A stretch of DNA of 64,000 nt from Anticarsia gemmatalis (taxonomy: Eukaryota; Arthropoda; Insecta; Lepidoptera; Erebidae): assembly GCF_050436995.1 (NCBI RefSeq), contig NC_134771.1, forward strand, positions 2,335,501 to 2,399,500. Direction: 5' to 3'. This document shows, in pieces, positions 41,923-51,547 of the stretch. Made by a program: the position numbers and the translations under genes. Under the pieces are notes generated by a model. It was not told where the DNA came from and did no database searches. It was given only the letters and a program-made list of their open reading frames with translations. Positions within the stretch are counted from its first letter, which is position 1, and every line of letters begins with the position of its first letter.

Positions 41923-41952
41923 CTACCCTACTGTCGTAGCGTGATGCCTATG

Positions 41953-42067
41953 TCATCACGCTACGACCAATAGGAGCAGACTACCAGTGAAAAATGTTAC
42001 AGAAACGGGGAAAATTATGACATATTCTCTCTTATGTGACGCAAGCGAAGTTGTGCGGGTCAGCCAG
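41953..42067 (+). mobile_element. Lep1-type Helitron, 3' half only
   Basis: It contains 'catcacgctacgaccaatag' and 'ttctctcttatgtgacgcaa', with a mutated terminus 'gggtcagccag'. Confidence 0.75.
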
Positions 42068-43415
42068 TACATAATATTACGTCTGTTATACAAAGTGTAG
42101 GCAGAGGTGTATAAAGTACACGAACAGCTGATGATGATGAGCCTTATGCAATATATTTGCAGCCACAAGTTTATCGTTCGATCTTTACGATTTTGTCGGC
42201 AGCATATATCTATTCCAACCCAATTTGAGATTAGTGAGATTTCTAAGATTGCTGCCTGTCTTGTCTGTCTGCATTGTCGCCTCTTCTCCTCAATCTCTTG
42301 TTTTTTACATTGCACCAAGCCGACAATTTTGGAGGGAAAACGGGAGGCCTTTTCCCAGCAGTGGTACCTACTGTAGGACACTACAAAGAGTTAACAAATT
42401 TTAATAACTTGAGACTACTAATTTGGTACCTACCTAGATCTGAAATTTCTACACACAGCTTGATCATAGTATAGTACCTATGTTAATTTATTTACGCTGA
42501 GACTAACGCTCAAGTAGTGTAGTTTGCAGATATTTTAGTAGTAAATTTATTTTTACGTTAAGGGTAAAAGTCAATGACAATGATTCATTAATATTCATTA
42601 ACTGTGATTTGTCTTACGTACGGTAATCTTAGTATTTACAATGAAGACAAAAAATACAGACGAATTGAGAACTTCCTCCTTCTTTTTAAGTCGGATAAAT
42701 AGTAGATATTTCTTTCCCGCTAATTATTTGGCGCGTTTTGTGAGAATATAATTAGGACACAGATGGGCTTTTCATCTAAGGCTTTATCTTTTAGCTAAGG
42801 CCCACCTGTTATAGTTTTTCAGTAAATTAAATACCTAGGTAAAATAGAATAGACTAGCGCAATGATTAATACCTACCGACTACCTACCTACCTACTAAAA
42901 AAAAATAAAAGCAAATAATATTTTCACGAAAGTAAGCATCTATTATCGAAATTCATTATGTGCTAGAAAAACTAGGCCAACGTGGAGAATTTGTCATTGT
43001 ATTACCTAGATAGGTACTAAAAATAGACTGTCATAATATAGAATACATTAAGGTATAGCCTAGGTAATTAACTAATTTCTATACGATACTGGAAATAAAT
43101 AAATAAATCATGTATAAGCAGTTATTTGCCTATTTTCTTACCTCAAAAATACCTAGACAAATTGAGCCGGCGGAATAAACAGGTAGGTAAGTAAGTAACA
43201 ATTTATTGCCTAAACAGGGCATTTGAATGTCGTTCGCACTTGTTTGTCTGGTTACCCAGTTATTAGTCTAGAATACTATAATACTACATTATAGACTTGT
43301 CATTTAATTACTAACATTTGGTTTTAAAACAACACAATGCCGGTTACAAGTCAAAAGTGTCGTTTAAATGAAAATATAACCAACAAATCGTAATTTGATT
43401 TAAAATTGTACTTAC
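42068..43415. other. No gene; mostly unique
   Basis: 42250-42370 resembles a worn SINE-B (cgggaggccttttcccagca). 42867-42893 is a short TACC repeat. 42630-43415 looks unique. The 141-codon minus frame at 41956-42381 overlaps a Lep1 fragment and is not called. Confidence 0.4.
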
Positions 43416-43760
43416 CAATGTTTTACAATCACGTAACGCCCATCTGTATTCTTTTTCACATTAAAACAAAACTCACGGAGCGAAATGTAAACGAAATCCA
43501 ATTGATTGAACGATTCACAGACAGTAAACACAAAATTATTAACAAGTGACCAATTCTATTCATTGAATAGTTTGTGATAGCGACATCTAGTGGTCTTCAG
43601 TCGAACTACTGCCATTCTTTACGTTGACATAATAGTGTAGTCGTTTAAGTACTTTAATAATGTCGATAGATGGCGGCAGCAACTGATTTACAGCCTTTAA
43701 CGCTAGATGTCATTAACTGTAAAGTGGTTCATTCTTCAGTTCTTTTTTGGGCGAATGTTT
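43416..43760 (-). promoter_or_regulatory. Candidate leftward first exon and promoter
   Basis: On the minus strand the stretch ends CATTG|GTAAGTAC, with the last exon base at 43416, a strong splice donor. It holds three CTCF-like cores: ccactagatgtcgc (minus, 43580-43593), tagatggcggca (plus, 43667-43678) and ctagatgtc (plus, 43703-43711). No repeat family overlaps it. I infer a non-coding first exon of a leftward gene sharing a promoter region with the rightward candidate at 44.1 kb. Confidence 0.4.
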
Positions 43761-44065
43761 AATTCATGAACAGGTCAGAAGCAGTTTCTTTTAAAATAAA
43801 TTAAAAAAATAATTATTATCAACAATGTGTAATTCCCATCTTTTTAAAACCATTATATTTAAAGGTAATGGTCGTCTCAGACCACGAATAAATAATTAAT
43901 TTTAATTTATTATCTTCGGTCCAATTTATCAACTATTTATTATAAAGCTTTTTTTACGAAACCCTTAATTAAGACATCAGCGTTTTGATATAACACTGTG
44001 TACCTCGAACCTCCAAGCAAATCGAGATGGAAACAAAGTTTTTGTTGACCCGTAAACTCTACTAA

Positions 44066-44074
44066 CGCCATCTG
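44066..44074 (-). promoter_or_regulatory. CTCF-like core (cagatggcg)
   Basis: The fourth agatggcg-type core in the 43.6-44.1 kb interval, just upstream of the CRE palindrome. Position may be off by one or two bases. Confidence 0.35.
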
Positions 44075-44095
44075 TTACCAAGTAGACGAACTAGA

Positions 44096-44105
44096 GTGAC
44101 GTCAC
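44096..44105. promoter_or_regulatory. Full CRE palindrome (gtgacgtcac)
   Basis: A perfect 10-base CREB/ATF-type palindrome at the start of a moderately GC-rich, repeat-free stretch. Confidence 0.5.
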
Positions 44106-44473
44106 AGCAACGTCGACCAGCCGGTTCGAGCAAGTTGCACGGTACCGTTGGGTTCAACGACCCAACACGCATTTTGTTTACGCGGGAATAAAATCCGGAA
44201 GATTGTGTGATTTTGTGAGATTTTTTAAATTCACACGTATTATACGGCTTGTAAAATAAAAATTAACTGTTTTAACGTTAGTTACAAAGTTTGGCGAGTT
44301 CAAAAAACTTGAAATAACTGTATTTATTAGTTACCGTCCTTCGTGTGATATAACGTAACAATTAAATTTTTGTGCAATTTTAGTGAATGGATTTCCACAA
44401 TGTTTGTTGTTCAATGACTTTTGTGCTTTTTTGTTTTATTTCATTTTGCTCTGTATGAGATTATTTTTCGCAG
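44106..44473 (+). promoter_or_regulatory. Candidate rightward promoter and non-coding first exon
   Basis: Moderately GC-rich start (cagcaacgtcgaccagcc, gcacggtaccgttgggttc), then an AT-rich leader ending tcgCAG|GTAATT, with the last exon base at 44473 and a reasonable donor. No convincing start codon precedes the donor. This is an inference from composition and donor only. Confidence 0.35.
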
Positions 44474-44529
44474 GTAATTTTTTGCGTGAGACTGTCTTAA
44501 TTTTAATTGTTCAAAACAATCTCCAGTAG

Positions 44530-44840
44530 AAGATTACTGATTGACTGACTAATAGACAAAGCAAAGCCGAAACTACTGAACACAGGAACCTGAAATTTTG
44601 CATGTATTGCTTGGAGAGTATAGGGGAGCACCAAGAGGGAATTTTCGGAAAATTCTCCCTCTAGGAGGTAAAATTCTTCGCGGGCAAAGACGCGGGCGGG
44701 AAGCTAGTCAATTTCCATATAATATATAAAACGTCTCTCTTCAGTTTCTGAGTGGACAGTTGAAATCTGGTATGAGGAATTTCGCTACAGAGGGGTGAAA
44801 TTTCACGCAGTCAAAGCTGTAGGCGAAAAGCTAGTAAAAT
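44530..44840 (+). repeat. LINE 3' fragments
   Basis: It contains 'gccgaaactactgaacacag', 'gaattttcggaaaattctcc' (an inverted repeat around the fragment centre), and 'gcgggcaaagacgcgggcgg' ending in gctag. A second shorter relative follows to 44840. Confidence 0.5.
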
Positions 44841-45005
44841 CAAAATCAAATCATTTATTAATTTAGGTCAAATATTGACACTTATGATAGTCGTTACAAT
44901 TACTGAATCTACCACTAGCTCGGAAAGGGGATGGAGCCTTATGAGAAGAGCTAGCAAGAAACTCACGGCCACTCTTTTCAATCACCAAAAGTTTTACAAT
45001 GTCGT
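44838..45005 (-). repeat. LINE 3' tail with caaatca repeats
   Basis: It contains 'aaaatcaaaatcaaatcatt', 'gtcaaatattgacacttatg' and 'gagctagcaagaaactcacg'. Relatives lie at 18970-19022, 20640-20710 and 51340-51480. Confidence 0.55.
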
Positions 45006-45299
45006 TGATACAATAATTGATCATGCGAGGAGCTGCCAACAATCAGCGATATAGATTATATTGAAAATAATATTGAATGAAATGAATGAGAATTTAACAT
45101 TGTACATTCACTTAGCAACAACCACTCAACTAAAGCAACAGTAATTTAAAAATATATAAAACTAGTTTTATTCTAGATGCTAAAATAAATCTTCAAAAAT
45201 GATTTTATGAGAACATTTTTACAATTTGCACTGATTGGTCTATGCATATCGTAAAAATGTATTTTTTATGTTGCCATTAAAATAAATAATTGCTTCTGT
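45006..45299. other. No gene recognised
   Basis: AT-rich. Confidence 0.4.
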
Positions 45300-45420
45300 T
45301 TTTCAAGTAGCTTATATGAGACTCTGGGTTCGATTTCCGAGTTGTGAAAAATAGAATCATGTTTTAGATTTTTTTTAGTACCTGCTAAGTGCTTGGCCCG
45401 GTATATAGCATGAGTTTTAC
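45300..45420 (+). repeat. SINE-C fragment
   Basis: B box 'actctgggttcgatttccg' followed by 'gtgcttggcccggtatatag' of the body; the 3' end is absent. Confidence 0.6.
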
Positions 45421-45649
45421 TCCCTATTACATATGACTACGATATAAGATACAAAATGAGGATGAATTATATAAATAACAGCAAGCATAATGTTAGTTAG
45501 AGCATTCTTCAAAAATAACGCTTATTTTCTTGTCCATATAGAAAAAGTAATCTTCAAATTGTTGCCTATATCGGGAATCGAGCCTCACACTACCACAGAA
45601 AAGCAGTGCAAGGTGGCGAAATATAACATTCAAATCTATCTCTTGCTAA

Positions 45650-45680
45650 TCCATACTAATATTATAAATGCGAAAGTAAC

Positions 45681-45711
<31 letters not shown>

Positions 45712-46130
45712 GCTACTCAATCACGTCTAAACTACGGAACCAATTTGCATGAAATTTGGTATGGAGATATTTTGATACCCGAGAAAGGACATAGGCTACT
45801 TTTTACCCCGGGAAAATGACGCATTTCCCGGGAAAATTCAGAAAATTCAACGAAGTTGCGAAAAATCAATATTATAATGACATTGAATTAACAAAATTCC
45901 GTTACCATGGCAACTGTTTTAATGGCGGATATGTCTTAGCGCGACTTCGTTATACTAAGAGATATAAATAATTTTGAGAATATTTTTCGTAAAAAAAAAG
46001 CATATTTTATATCATCACGCTACGACCAATAGGAGCAGAGTAGGTAACAGTAAAAAATGTTACAAAAACATGGAAAATTCTGACCCATTCTCTCTTATGT
46101 GACGCAAGCGAAGTTGCGCGGGTCAGCTAG
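45650..46130 (+). mobile_element. Lep1-type Helitron, long TCTG form
   Basis: It begins TCCATACTAATATTATAAAT with seven TCTG units, has the long middle (ttttaccccgggaaaatgac, catggcaactgttttaatgg) and ends GCGGGTCAGCTAG before T. At 481 bases it is the longest copy. Confidence 0.9.
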
Positions 46131-46142
46131 TTATATCTACAC

Positions 46143-46321
46143 CAGCTGATCCGCGCAACTTCGCTTGGCTTACTACTACTTACTGGTACTTTGCTCCTAT
46201 TGGTCGTAGCGTGATGTTATATAGCCTATAGCCTTCCTTCATAAATTAGTAAAATATTTTTTCAATTCGCAATTAGCGCGTTCAAACAAACAACTCTACA
46301 ATTTTATAATTTTCGTATAGA
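46143..46321 (-). mobile_element. Lep1-type Helitron, internally deleted
   Basis: It starts 'cagctgatccgcgcaactt' and ends at the minus-strand 5' end 'tctatacgaaaattataaaa'. It faces the 45650 element 3' end to 3' end with 12 bases between them. Confidence 0.75.
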
Positions 46322-46507
46322 TAAATATATTATAAAAGCGAACGCAGCCGACAGTCTTAACTAGTATTAATTTAAATACACGCAGGTACAGTTATGATAT
46401 AAATCATTAAATCGGTTTGTTTGATGCAGTATATATGTACAAGTCATAATTTGACCTCTTAATTAAAGTTCAAAGAGTTATACATTGATGAATAATTTTT
46501 TGCTGTT

Positions 46508-46562
46508 ATAACAGTGTCTGTGGTCTATAAGACTGTTGACCGCGAGCTCTCAGGTTCGATTA
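46508..46562 (+). repeat. tRNA-like SINE head
   Basis: It contains 'gtctgtggtctataagac' and 'gagctctcaggttcgatt'; no body follows. Confidence 0.45.
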
Positions 46563-46631
46563 AATTTTAAATATTTTGTTTTTGCTGCTATTTTTGGTGT
46601 AGTAAGTAAGTTAATAATAAATAAATAATAT

Positions 46632-46830
46632 CATTGGACAACTCACAAACGGACATTTGATTCCAAACTAAGCAGATTCGAGCTTGTACTATGGTAACCA
46701 AATTACTGATAAACATACTTATATACTTCTAAATACATACTCATATAGATAAATTGACAACCAGGCTCAGAACAGAAACTCGTACTCATCACACAATTAA
46801 TATTTGTCAAGGGTGGGATTCGAACCCACT
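46632..46830 (-). repeat. SINE-E, near full length
   Basis: Tail 'attggacaactcacaaacgg', body 'gctcagaacagaaactcgt', head B box 'agggtgggattcgaacccac'. A 5S-1 SINE begins directly after the B box, so the A-box end was lost or displaced. Confidence 0.75.
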
Positions 46831-47070
46831 TCTTCTTATCGTATAGTTAGTGGTCAACCTAGTGCCAAAGTTATTCAAGCCACCCGAAGGCCTTTGACGT
46901 TGCTTAACGATTGTTATCTTACCCGGGACCGTCTTTTTACGTGCCCTGTGAAGCACGGAGACGCCCAGTTCAAATACCACTAGGCGGTCACCCATCTTTC
47001 AAATGACCGCGCCAAAGTTGAAAGCCAATAACTTGCAGATCGTTTACCGACCAGTGAGCGCAACTGGCTA
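46831..47070 (-). repeat. 5S-1 SINE, near full length
   Basis: It contains 'cgtatagttagtggtcaacc', 'ccctgtgaagcacggagacg', 'aggcggtcacccatctttca' and 'gtgagcgcaactggcta'. Confidence 0.85.
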
Positions 47071-47319
47071 ACTAATGTTATAAAATTTCTTTCATTTGTA
47101 TATTTAAAAAGTCACTGACATGATAATCTAAGTGCGTTTAAAAATAGGATTTAAAATACATAAAAATATATTTACCAGTATTCAATTAAGTAAATGTATC
47201 TTATATTTTAATATTTATTCGACTAACAGTATTTATTCCATGGCGGCTTCGAATAGAGATCAATAAAACTATTATTGAATATGTTCGTTTTATTGCTTGG
47301 TTATAATCACGATAGTTTG

Positions 47320-47395
47320 ATAGCCGAGTGGGTAAAGTATTCTGCTTTGAGATGAGTGGTTGAGGGTTCGAATCCAAGGTAACAATATGGCTTTT
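47320..47395 (+). repeat. SINE-B tRNA-like head
   Basis: 'gatagccgagtgggtaaagt' (A box) and 'gagggttcgaatccaagg' (B box). The head matches the SINE-B copy at 59453-59758. It lacks acceptor-stem pairing, so I do not call a tRNA gene. Confidence 0.65.
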
Positions 47396-47403
47396 AGAAG
47401 TTA

Positions 47404-47655
47404 CTAGCTGACCCGCGCAACTTCGCTTGCGTCACATAAGAGAATCATAATTTTCTCCGTTTTCGTAACATTTTTCACTGGTACTGTGCTCCTATTGGTA
47501 GTAGCGTGATGATATATAGCCTATAACCTTCCTCGATAAATGGACTATCTAACACTGAAATAATTTTTCAAATCGGACCAGTAGTTCCTGAGATTAGCGC
47601 GTTCAAACAAACAAACAAACAAACAAACTCTTCAGCTTTATAATATTAGTATAGA
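47404..47655 (-). mobile_element. Lep1-type Helitron, complete
   Basis: Plus strand from ctagctgacccgcgcaactt to taatattagtataga, with a longer CAAA repeat tract than the copy at 1357. Confidence 0.85.
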
Positions 47656-47659
47656 TGTG

Positions 47660-47750
47660 TAAGGTGAGTTACTAACTGACTGACACAGTGATCTATCAAC
47701 GCTTAGACCAAACCACTGGACGGATCGGGCTGAAATTTGGCATGCACTTT
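47660..47750 (+). repeat. LINE 3' fragment
   Basis: It contains 'gtgatctatcaacgcttaga' and 'ggatcgggctgaaatttggc', related to 17055-17292. Confidence 0.55.
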
Positions 47751-47779
47751 AATCAAAATCTTTTTAACGCAATTTTCTA

Positions 47780-47932
47780 CTACGATCGACTATCAACCAT
47801 ATATAGCTATCAACAAATTTTGTATGGTATTCAGTGCCCCTAACGAGTGCTGCAGGGATTAATTTTAAAGTAATTTTTTTAAAGTAAAACTCTACGTATT
47901 CGATAGTACCGACTATAGAGAAGCTATATTAT
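47780..47932. repeat. Short foldback family, copy 3
   Basis: 'cgatcgactatcaaccatat', 'cagtgcccctaacgagtgct' and 'tattcgatagtaccgacta'; diverged. Confidence 0.55.
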
Positions 47933-47988
47933 AGAAGAAAACTATAAGAAATCTACCTTCTTGTCCTCACATCCAAGAATTTACACTG

Positions 47989-48001
47989 AGGTCAATGACC
48001 T
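47989..48001. promoter_or_regulatory. EcRE-like inverted repeat 1 (aggtcaatgacct)
   Basis: A perfect IR-1 palindrome of AGGTCA half-sites with one spacer base, the ideal ecdysone receptor/USP binding site. It is about 1.6 kb upstream of the candidate first coding exon. Confidence 0.5.
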
Positions 48002-48280
48002 TCGGTCTGTAAAGATTTTATAGTTTATCATTTCAGTATGATTGAAAGGCTCTACATCTTAGAGTTCCTATGATAATTTCCTCTGATAGATACCTATATT
48101 GGACTTTAACTGACCTAATTTTTAAGAATAACCACCACTTGAAGTCTCGTATAGTTTATCAGTAAGAATTTTGACAGTACTTTTTCTTAGCTATCACTTT
48201 ATCTTTTAGATAGGTTATCCAACACTTATCAATGAGCCGTGATCCGGCTCTAAGTCCTTTCTTTTTAGGTTCTTTTAAAG

Positions 48281-48443
48281 CAGGGGTTCCCAACCCTTTC
48301 TTAGTCCGGGGCCACTGTTATATTATTCTTGTTAGCAGGGAACACCATGTAAGTACGAGTAGTAGTAGTATGTTAAAAATAAAGTGTAATAATCAAACTG
48401 AAAATTTTTAAATCATACGCGGGCCACTGGTTGGGAACCACTG
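48281..48443. mobile_element. hAT-type MITE with 8-bp target duplication
   Basis: The ends are CAGGGGTTCCCAACC and GGTTGGGAACCACTG, flanked by TTTTAAAG at 48273-48280 and 48444-48451. Both features are diagnostic of hAT elements. The target is the 3' edge of the SINE-A that follows. Confidence 0.9.
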
Positions 48444-48449
48444 TTTTAA

Positions 48450-48646
48450 AGACAACTCCCGCACTAAGAATTGCTCTTGTGTTGCGGGGACTTTTACAAA
48501 CATAAAAACAACGGACACAGTACAACCAGACCCGACACAATTATTCGTGGATCGCACAAATAATTGTCCCGTGTGGGAATCGAACCTGCGACCTCCCGAC
48601 GCAATGGTAGCGGCGTGGTGACCTAAACCACTGCGCCACGGAGGCA
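48450..48646 (-). repeat. SINE-A, full length
   Basis: From 'agacaactcccgcactaaga' through 'gtggatcgcacaaataattg' to the head 'ggaatcgaacctgcgacctc' and 'ccactgcgccacggaggca'. Confidence 0.9.
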
Positions 48647-48840
48647 GTCAGATTTCAGGAAGAATGCAGGATTCTGCGTGGACGTTGTAGTAAACTTCAG
48701 CGCTCTAAAACTTCCCCTCGGCTGAAAAATGGGCAAGATTTTAAGAACATAATATAGCGAGGAGAGATTCGTTGAAAAGATAGATTTTACTTTTTATAAC
48801 GTGGTATTTGGAATTTTCGGAAGGTCGATGATTTTTGTAG

Positions 48841-48853
48841 AGGTCATTGAACC
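48841..48853. promoter_or_regulatory. EcRE-like inverted repeat 2 (aggtcattgaacc)
   Basis: It fits the published EcRE consensus RGKTCANTGAMCY at every position. Confidence 0.45.
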
Positions 48854-49249
48854 TCGAATGAGATTGAAAGCCTTACTAAGTTTTTGTTCAACCAATTTGA
48901 AGGATTTACCTATAAGTAAGTAATTTGACTTATAAGAAAGGAGTGGCTTTGGCCTTTTGCCCTACAGCGGGATAAAACATGTCTATATACCGCAAACACC
49001 TACTAAATAAAAATGAACGAACAAAAAATTAACTTGCGTTTTCGCAATCGAAGTTCAACCGAGGTGATTAAACCCACCATATCGAAAACACATCAAAAGA
49101 AATTTTATTCCATCATGCAAAACTGCAGCATTAAAGCACAAAGACCCTAGCAAAAAAAAAAAAACCGGAAAACTAAAATCATTGACAGCAATGATAATCG
49201 TCGATAAATCGCATTGGTTACGCGTCCAAAATCATCTTGGTAGAAGAAG
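48854..49249. other. Upstream region of candidate exon
   Basis: No repeat except a poly-A run near 49155 (SINE tail-like). 48955-49000 contains a weak tail-like phrase (ccctacagcgggataaaaca). Otherwise unique. Confidence 0.4.
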
Positions 49250-49588
49250 ATGCCATGGGGAACCGGCCTTAGCCCCGTTACCGTTGCTATCACGAAAAAA
49301 AATACAGTTATAGCGAGTGTCGAGCGCGCGCCGCAACGAAAAAAGCACAACTCGCTGTTCAACCAACTCTTTAGGACGTATCCGAACGAAAGCGCGGCAA
49401 ACTTTGACATTGACAGTTCGATTGGCGCCAAATCGACATTCAAATAGTGTATTTGTGTGCCGGAAACTCGTGAAACTGTGTTCTTATGTGAAAATGTCTG
49501 AATTCGGATAATACAATATTTATTGTGGCAACTGTGTTTTTTTTGGATTGTTTTTTTTTGTGCTGTAACGTGAAGGATTTTTGACAAA
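49250..49588 (+). promoter_or_regulatory. Candidate promoter and 5' UTR with two uORFs
   Basis: GC rises at 49315-49440 (gtcgagcgcgcgccgcaacg). TTGGCGCCAA at 49422-49431 is an E2F-type palindrome. Two short upstream ORFs precede the main start: a start-stop ATGTGA at 49486-49491, and a five-codon ORF (M-S-E-F-G-stop) at 49494-49511. A T-rich stretch separates them from the main ATG. The transcription start is not visible; if it lies after 49511, the uORFs are not in the mRNA. Confidence 0.5.
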
Positions 49589-49607
49589 ATGCCCAGTACA
49601 ATCAGAG
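49589..49607 (+). CDS. Probable first coding exon (MPSTIR...) of an unidentified gene
   Basis: The ATG at 49589 lies in a good insect start context (gacaaaATGc). It is followed by six full codons, M-P-S-T-I-R, and one base of the next codon, then AG|GTAAGT, a near-ideal splice donor with the intron starting at 49608. This is only the first 19 coding bases; the following exons are not recognised in the window and may lie beyond it, since the intron would be in phase 1. The upstream leader is unique, locally GC-rich and free of repeats. Five ecdysone-receptor-like sites lie within about 5 kb on both sides. I do not recognise the protein from six residues. The alternative is a chance ATG next to a chance donor. 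Confidence 0.45.
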
Positions 49608-50041
49608 GTAAGTTTTTAAAAATTTTCACAGTTTATACTAGAAAAAACACCTTTTATAGCTAAAAAAATCTAATTAAAAATCTTATTGATATGGGAATGT
49701 TAATGGAACCAGTATTTTACTGATTAAAGATTATTTTAAAGTCGAATTTAAAATATTTCTTATTAGTATTTATTGTATTTGAGTGTAAACGACAAGTCTT
49801 GCGAGTGTGAGAGGTGAATGCACTTTACCGTTCTGTTGACGGAAACACGACGTTTAAGTAACAAAGGTAACATTTGAATTTCATAAAGATAAAAATGTTT
49901 TTAATTTCAAATTGACTATCTGTCACTTTCTTTCATTTACATTTTTTTTTCGAAAAAAGTATAAATCAAAACTCTATGGTGGAAAACTTTTTACGTTTGA
50001 AAATAGAATGTTTGCGAAATCATTTATTTGTTATAATATAT
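49608..50041 (+). other. Putative first intron, start
   Basis: AT-rich DNA after the GTAAGT donor. No exon or repeat is recognised to 50041. Confidence 0.35.
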
Positions 50042-51320
50042 GCATAATATCACGACCTTTTAAAAAAGGGGTAGGTAGAGACCAAAGAACATTTAATTTT
50101 TAGTATTTTATTTCATTCTAATTTGTATTGTAGTCGAAATTTATACGTAATGTTAATATGTGTGAATAATTTACGAAATATTTAAAGTATTAATAAAGCC
50201 TTTGAATAAAGACGCGCTGATATTTCATACATTATATTATGAATAGAATAAATGTATGCATGTATGAAAATGTATTCATGGTCGATGAAAATAAATTTTG
50301 AATTCAAAGTGAAAAAATTTTCATTCAATCGCAGCTGTTTTTTGAAAACATTTCATAACTTTATTTTGAAACAAAACTTGTGACGTTGTAACTTCAACAG
50401 ATTTTATAATCATATAATTTTTCTCTATAGCTACTTTATACATACATACTATATTATTATAAAAAAACGACTTCTTCCCATAGAGGTGGGCAGAGACTCA
50501 AGATCGAAATTTAAAGTACACGTCGATTTATGATTTTCTCTCTTTCTGTAAAGAATTTTTCAAAAAATTGTCACACAAAATATTTCACTAACATTCACAT
50601 ATACAGAAAATCACGCCTTATTCTTATTAAGGTAGGCATAGAGACCAAAAAAGTCTACTAACATACGATTCAATAAATTAATTACTAATACTCATACATT
50701 CATAAAATCACGCCTTATTCCTATAAAGGTAGGCAGAGACCAAAGAACGCCATTAAAATATTATTCTACAATTAATATTATTCTACTGACCGAGTGACAA
50801 TCAGTTACCTTCCATAAAAGGCTTCATATCATATTGTCTTTGAACTATGTATGAGCCTGTATGACATAAATAATATGTAAATTAACTCTATGGTTCATAG
50901 CAATAGGCTTTTCGTCTTCCTTTACCACCTCCAAAATGAATCAGGAAGTATTCCTTTAGCATCAATGATTTCAACACCTTTTGACATGGAAAATATACAC
51001 ATACATACATACATAAAATCACGCTTTTTTTCCCATAGGGGTAAGCAGAGACGATCCTTACAAACTTCCCTTGCTTCATTCACATTCATACATCTAGGAA
51101 CACGAAAAAAGAAGCTGAAACCGTAGGTCCTGATAATGGGACACACTTGGTCAGAGTGGTGGATTCAAGGTGTAACTCCTTATTCCGGGAGGAGACAGTG
51201 ACACAGTAATGGGCTTTTTTTATTTAGCAGTTTGTAAATTATTGTATAATACAAAATTTTGTGCAAACATACATACATAATATCACGCTTTTTTCCTATA
51301 GGGGAAGGCAGAAACCGAAG
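50042..51320 (+). repeat. Cluster of six same-orientation tail-F fragments
   Basis: Starts near 50042, 50461, 50605, 50703, 51010 and 51271 each have 'atcacgcct..ttcc..ta..ggtaggcagag' or a variant. All lie on the plus strand and are separated by unrelated AT-rich DNA. The 51010 copy also keeps the 'cttcccttgcttcattcaca' end. A SINE-B scrap (51140-51215) lies between the last two. Confidence 0.7.
51140..51215 (+). repeat. SINE-B 3' fragment
   Basis: 'cacttggtcagagtggtgga' and 'cgggaggagacagtgacaca', diverged. Confidence 0.6.
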
Positions 51321-51339
51321 AACTTGTGAAAAAAGACTT

Positions 51340-51480
51340 ATTGGTTCTTAAAAGTAGCGTAGCGAGATTCTTACCAGCTCTTCTCATTGGCTCTATCTTC
51401 CGAAACTGGCAGTAAATTCGCCAACTGTATCTTTGACACTTATAAGTGTCAATATTTGACGTAAATTAATGAAAAATTTG
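51340..51480 (+). repeat. LINE tail fragment
   Basis: 'gagattcttaccagctcttc' and 'cacttataagtgtcaatatt', the reverse of the tail at 44838-45005. Confidence 0.5.
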
Positions 51481-51534
51481 ACTAGAAGGCTAAGAGATTT
51501 TTTGCTTCTAAATGCGAAAATGTTAGGTGACTAG

Positions 51535-51547
51535 AGGTCAATGACCT
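51535..51547. promoter_or_regulatory. EcRE-like inverted repeat 3 (aggtcaatgacct)
   Basis: A perfect IR-1, extended by symmetric CTAG-type flanks (ctagaggtcaatgacctag). It lies in the putative first intron. Confidence 0.5.

Noticed and set aside
41800..41925. Possible 5S rRNA gene
   Set aside because: Only the internal promoter region resembles 5S rRNA, it is fused to a SINE body, and many diverged copies exist.
41956..42381. 141-codon frame on the minus strand
   Set aside because: Its C-terminal part is the translated Lep1 fragment at 41953-42067; the rest has no domain.
47320..47395. Possible tRNA gene
   Set aside because: A and B boxes are present, but acceptor-stem pairing is absent and the sequence matches the SINE-B head.
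49147..49629. 160-codon frame on the minus strand
   Set aside because: It is antisense to the stronger plus-strand first-exon signals and includes poly-A/T tracts; no recognisable domain or splice logic.
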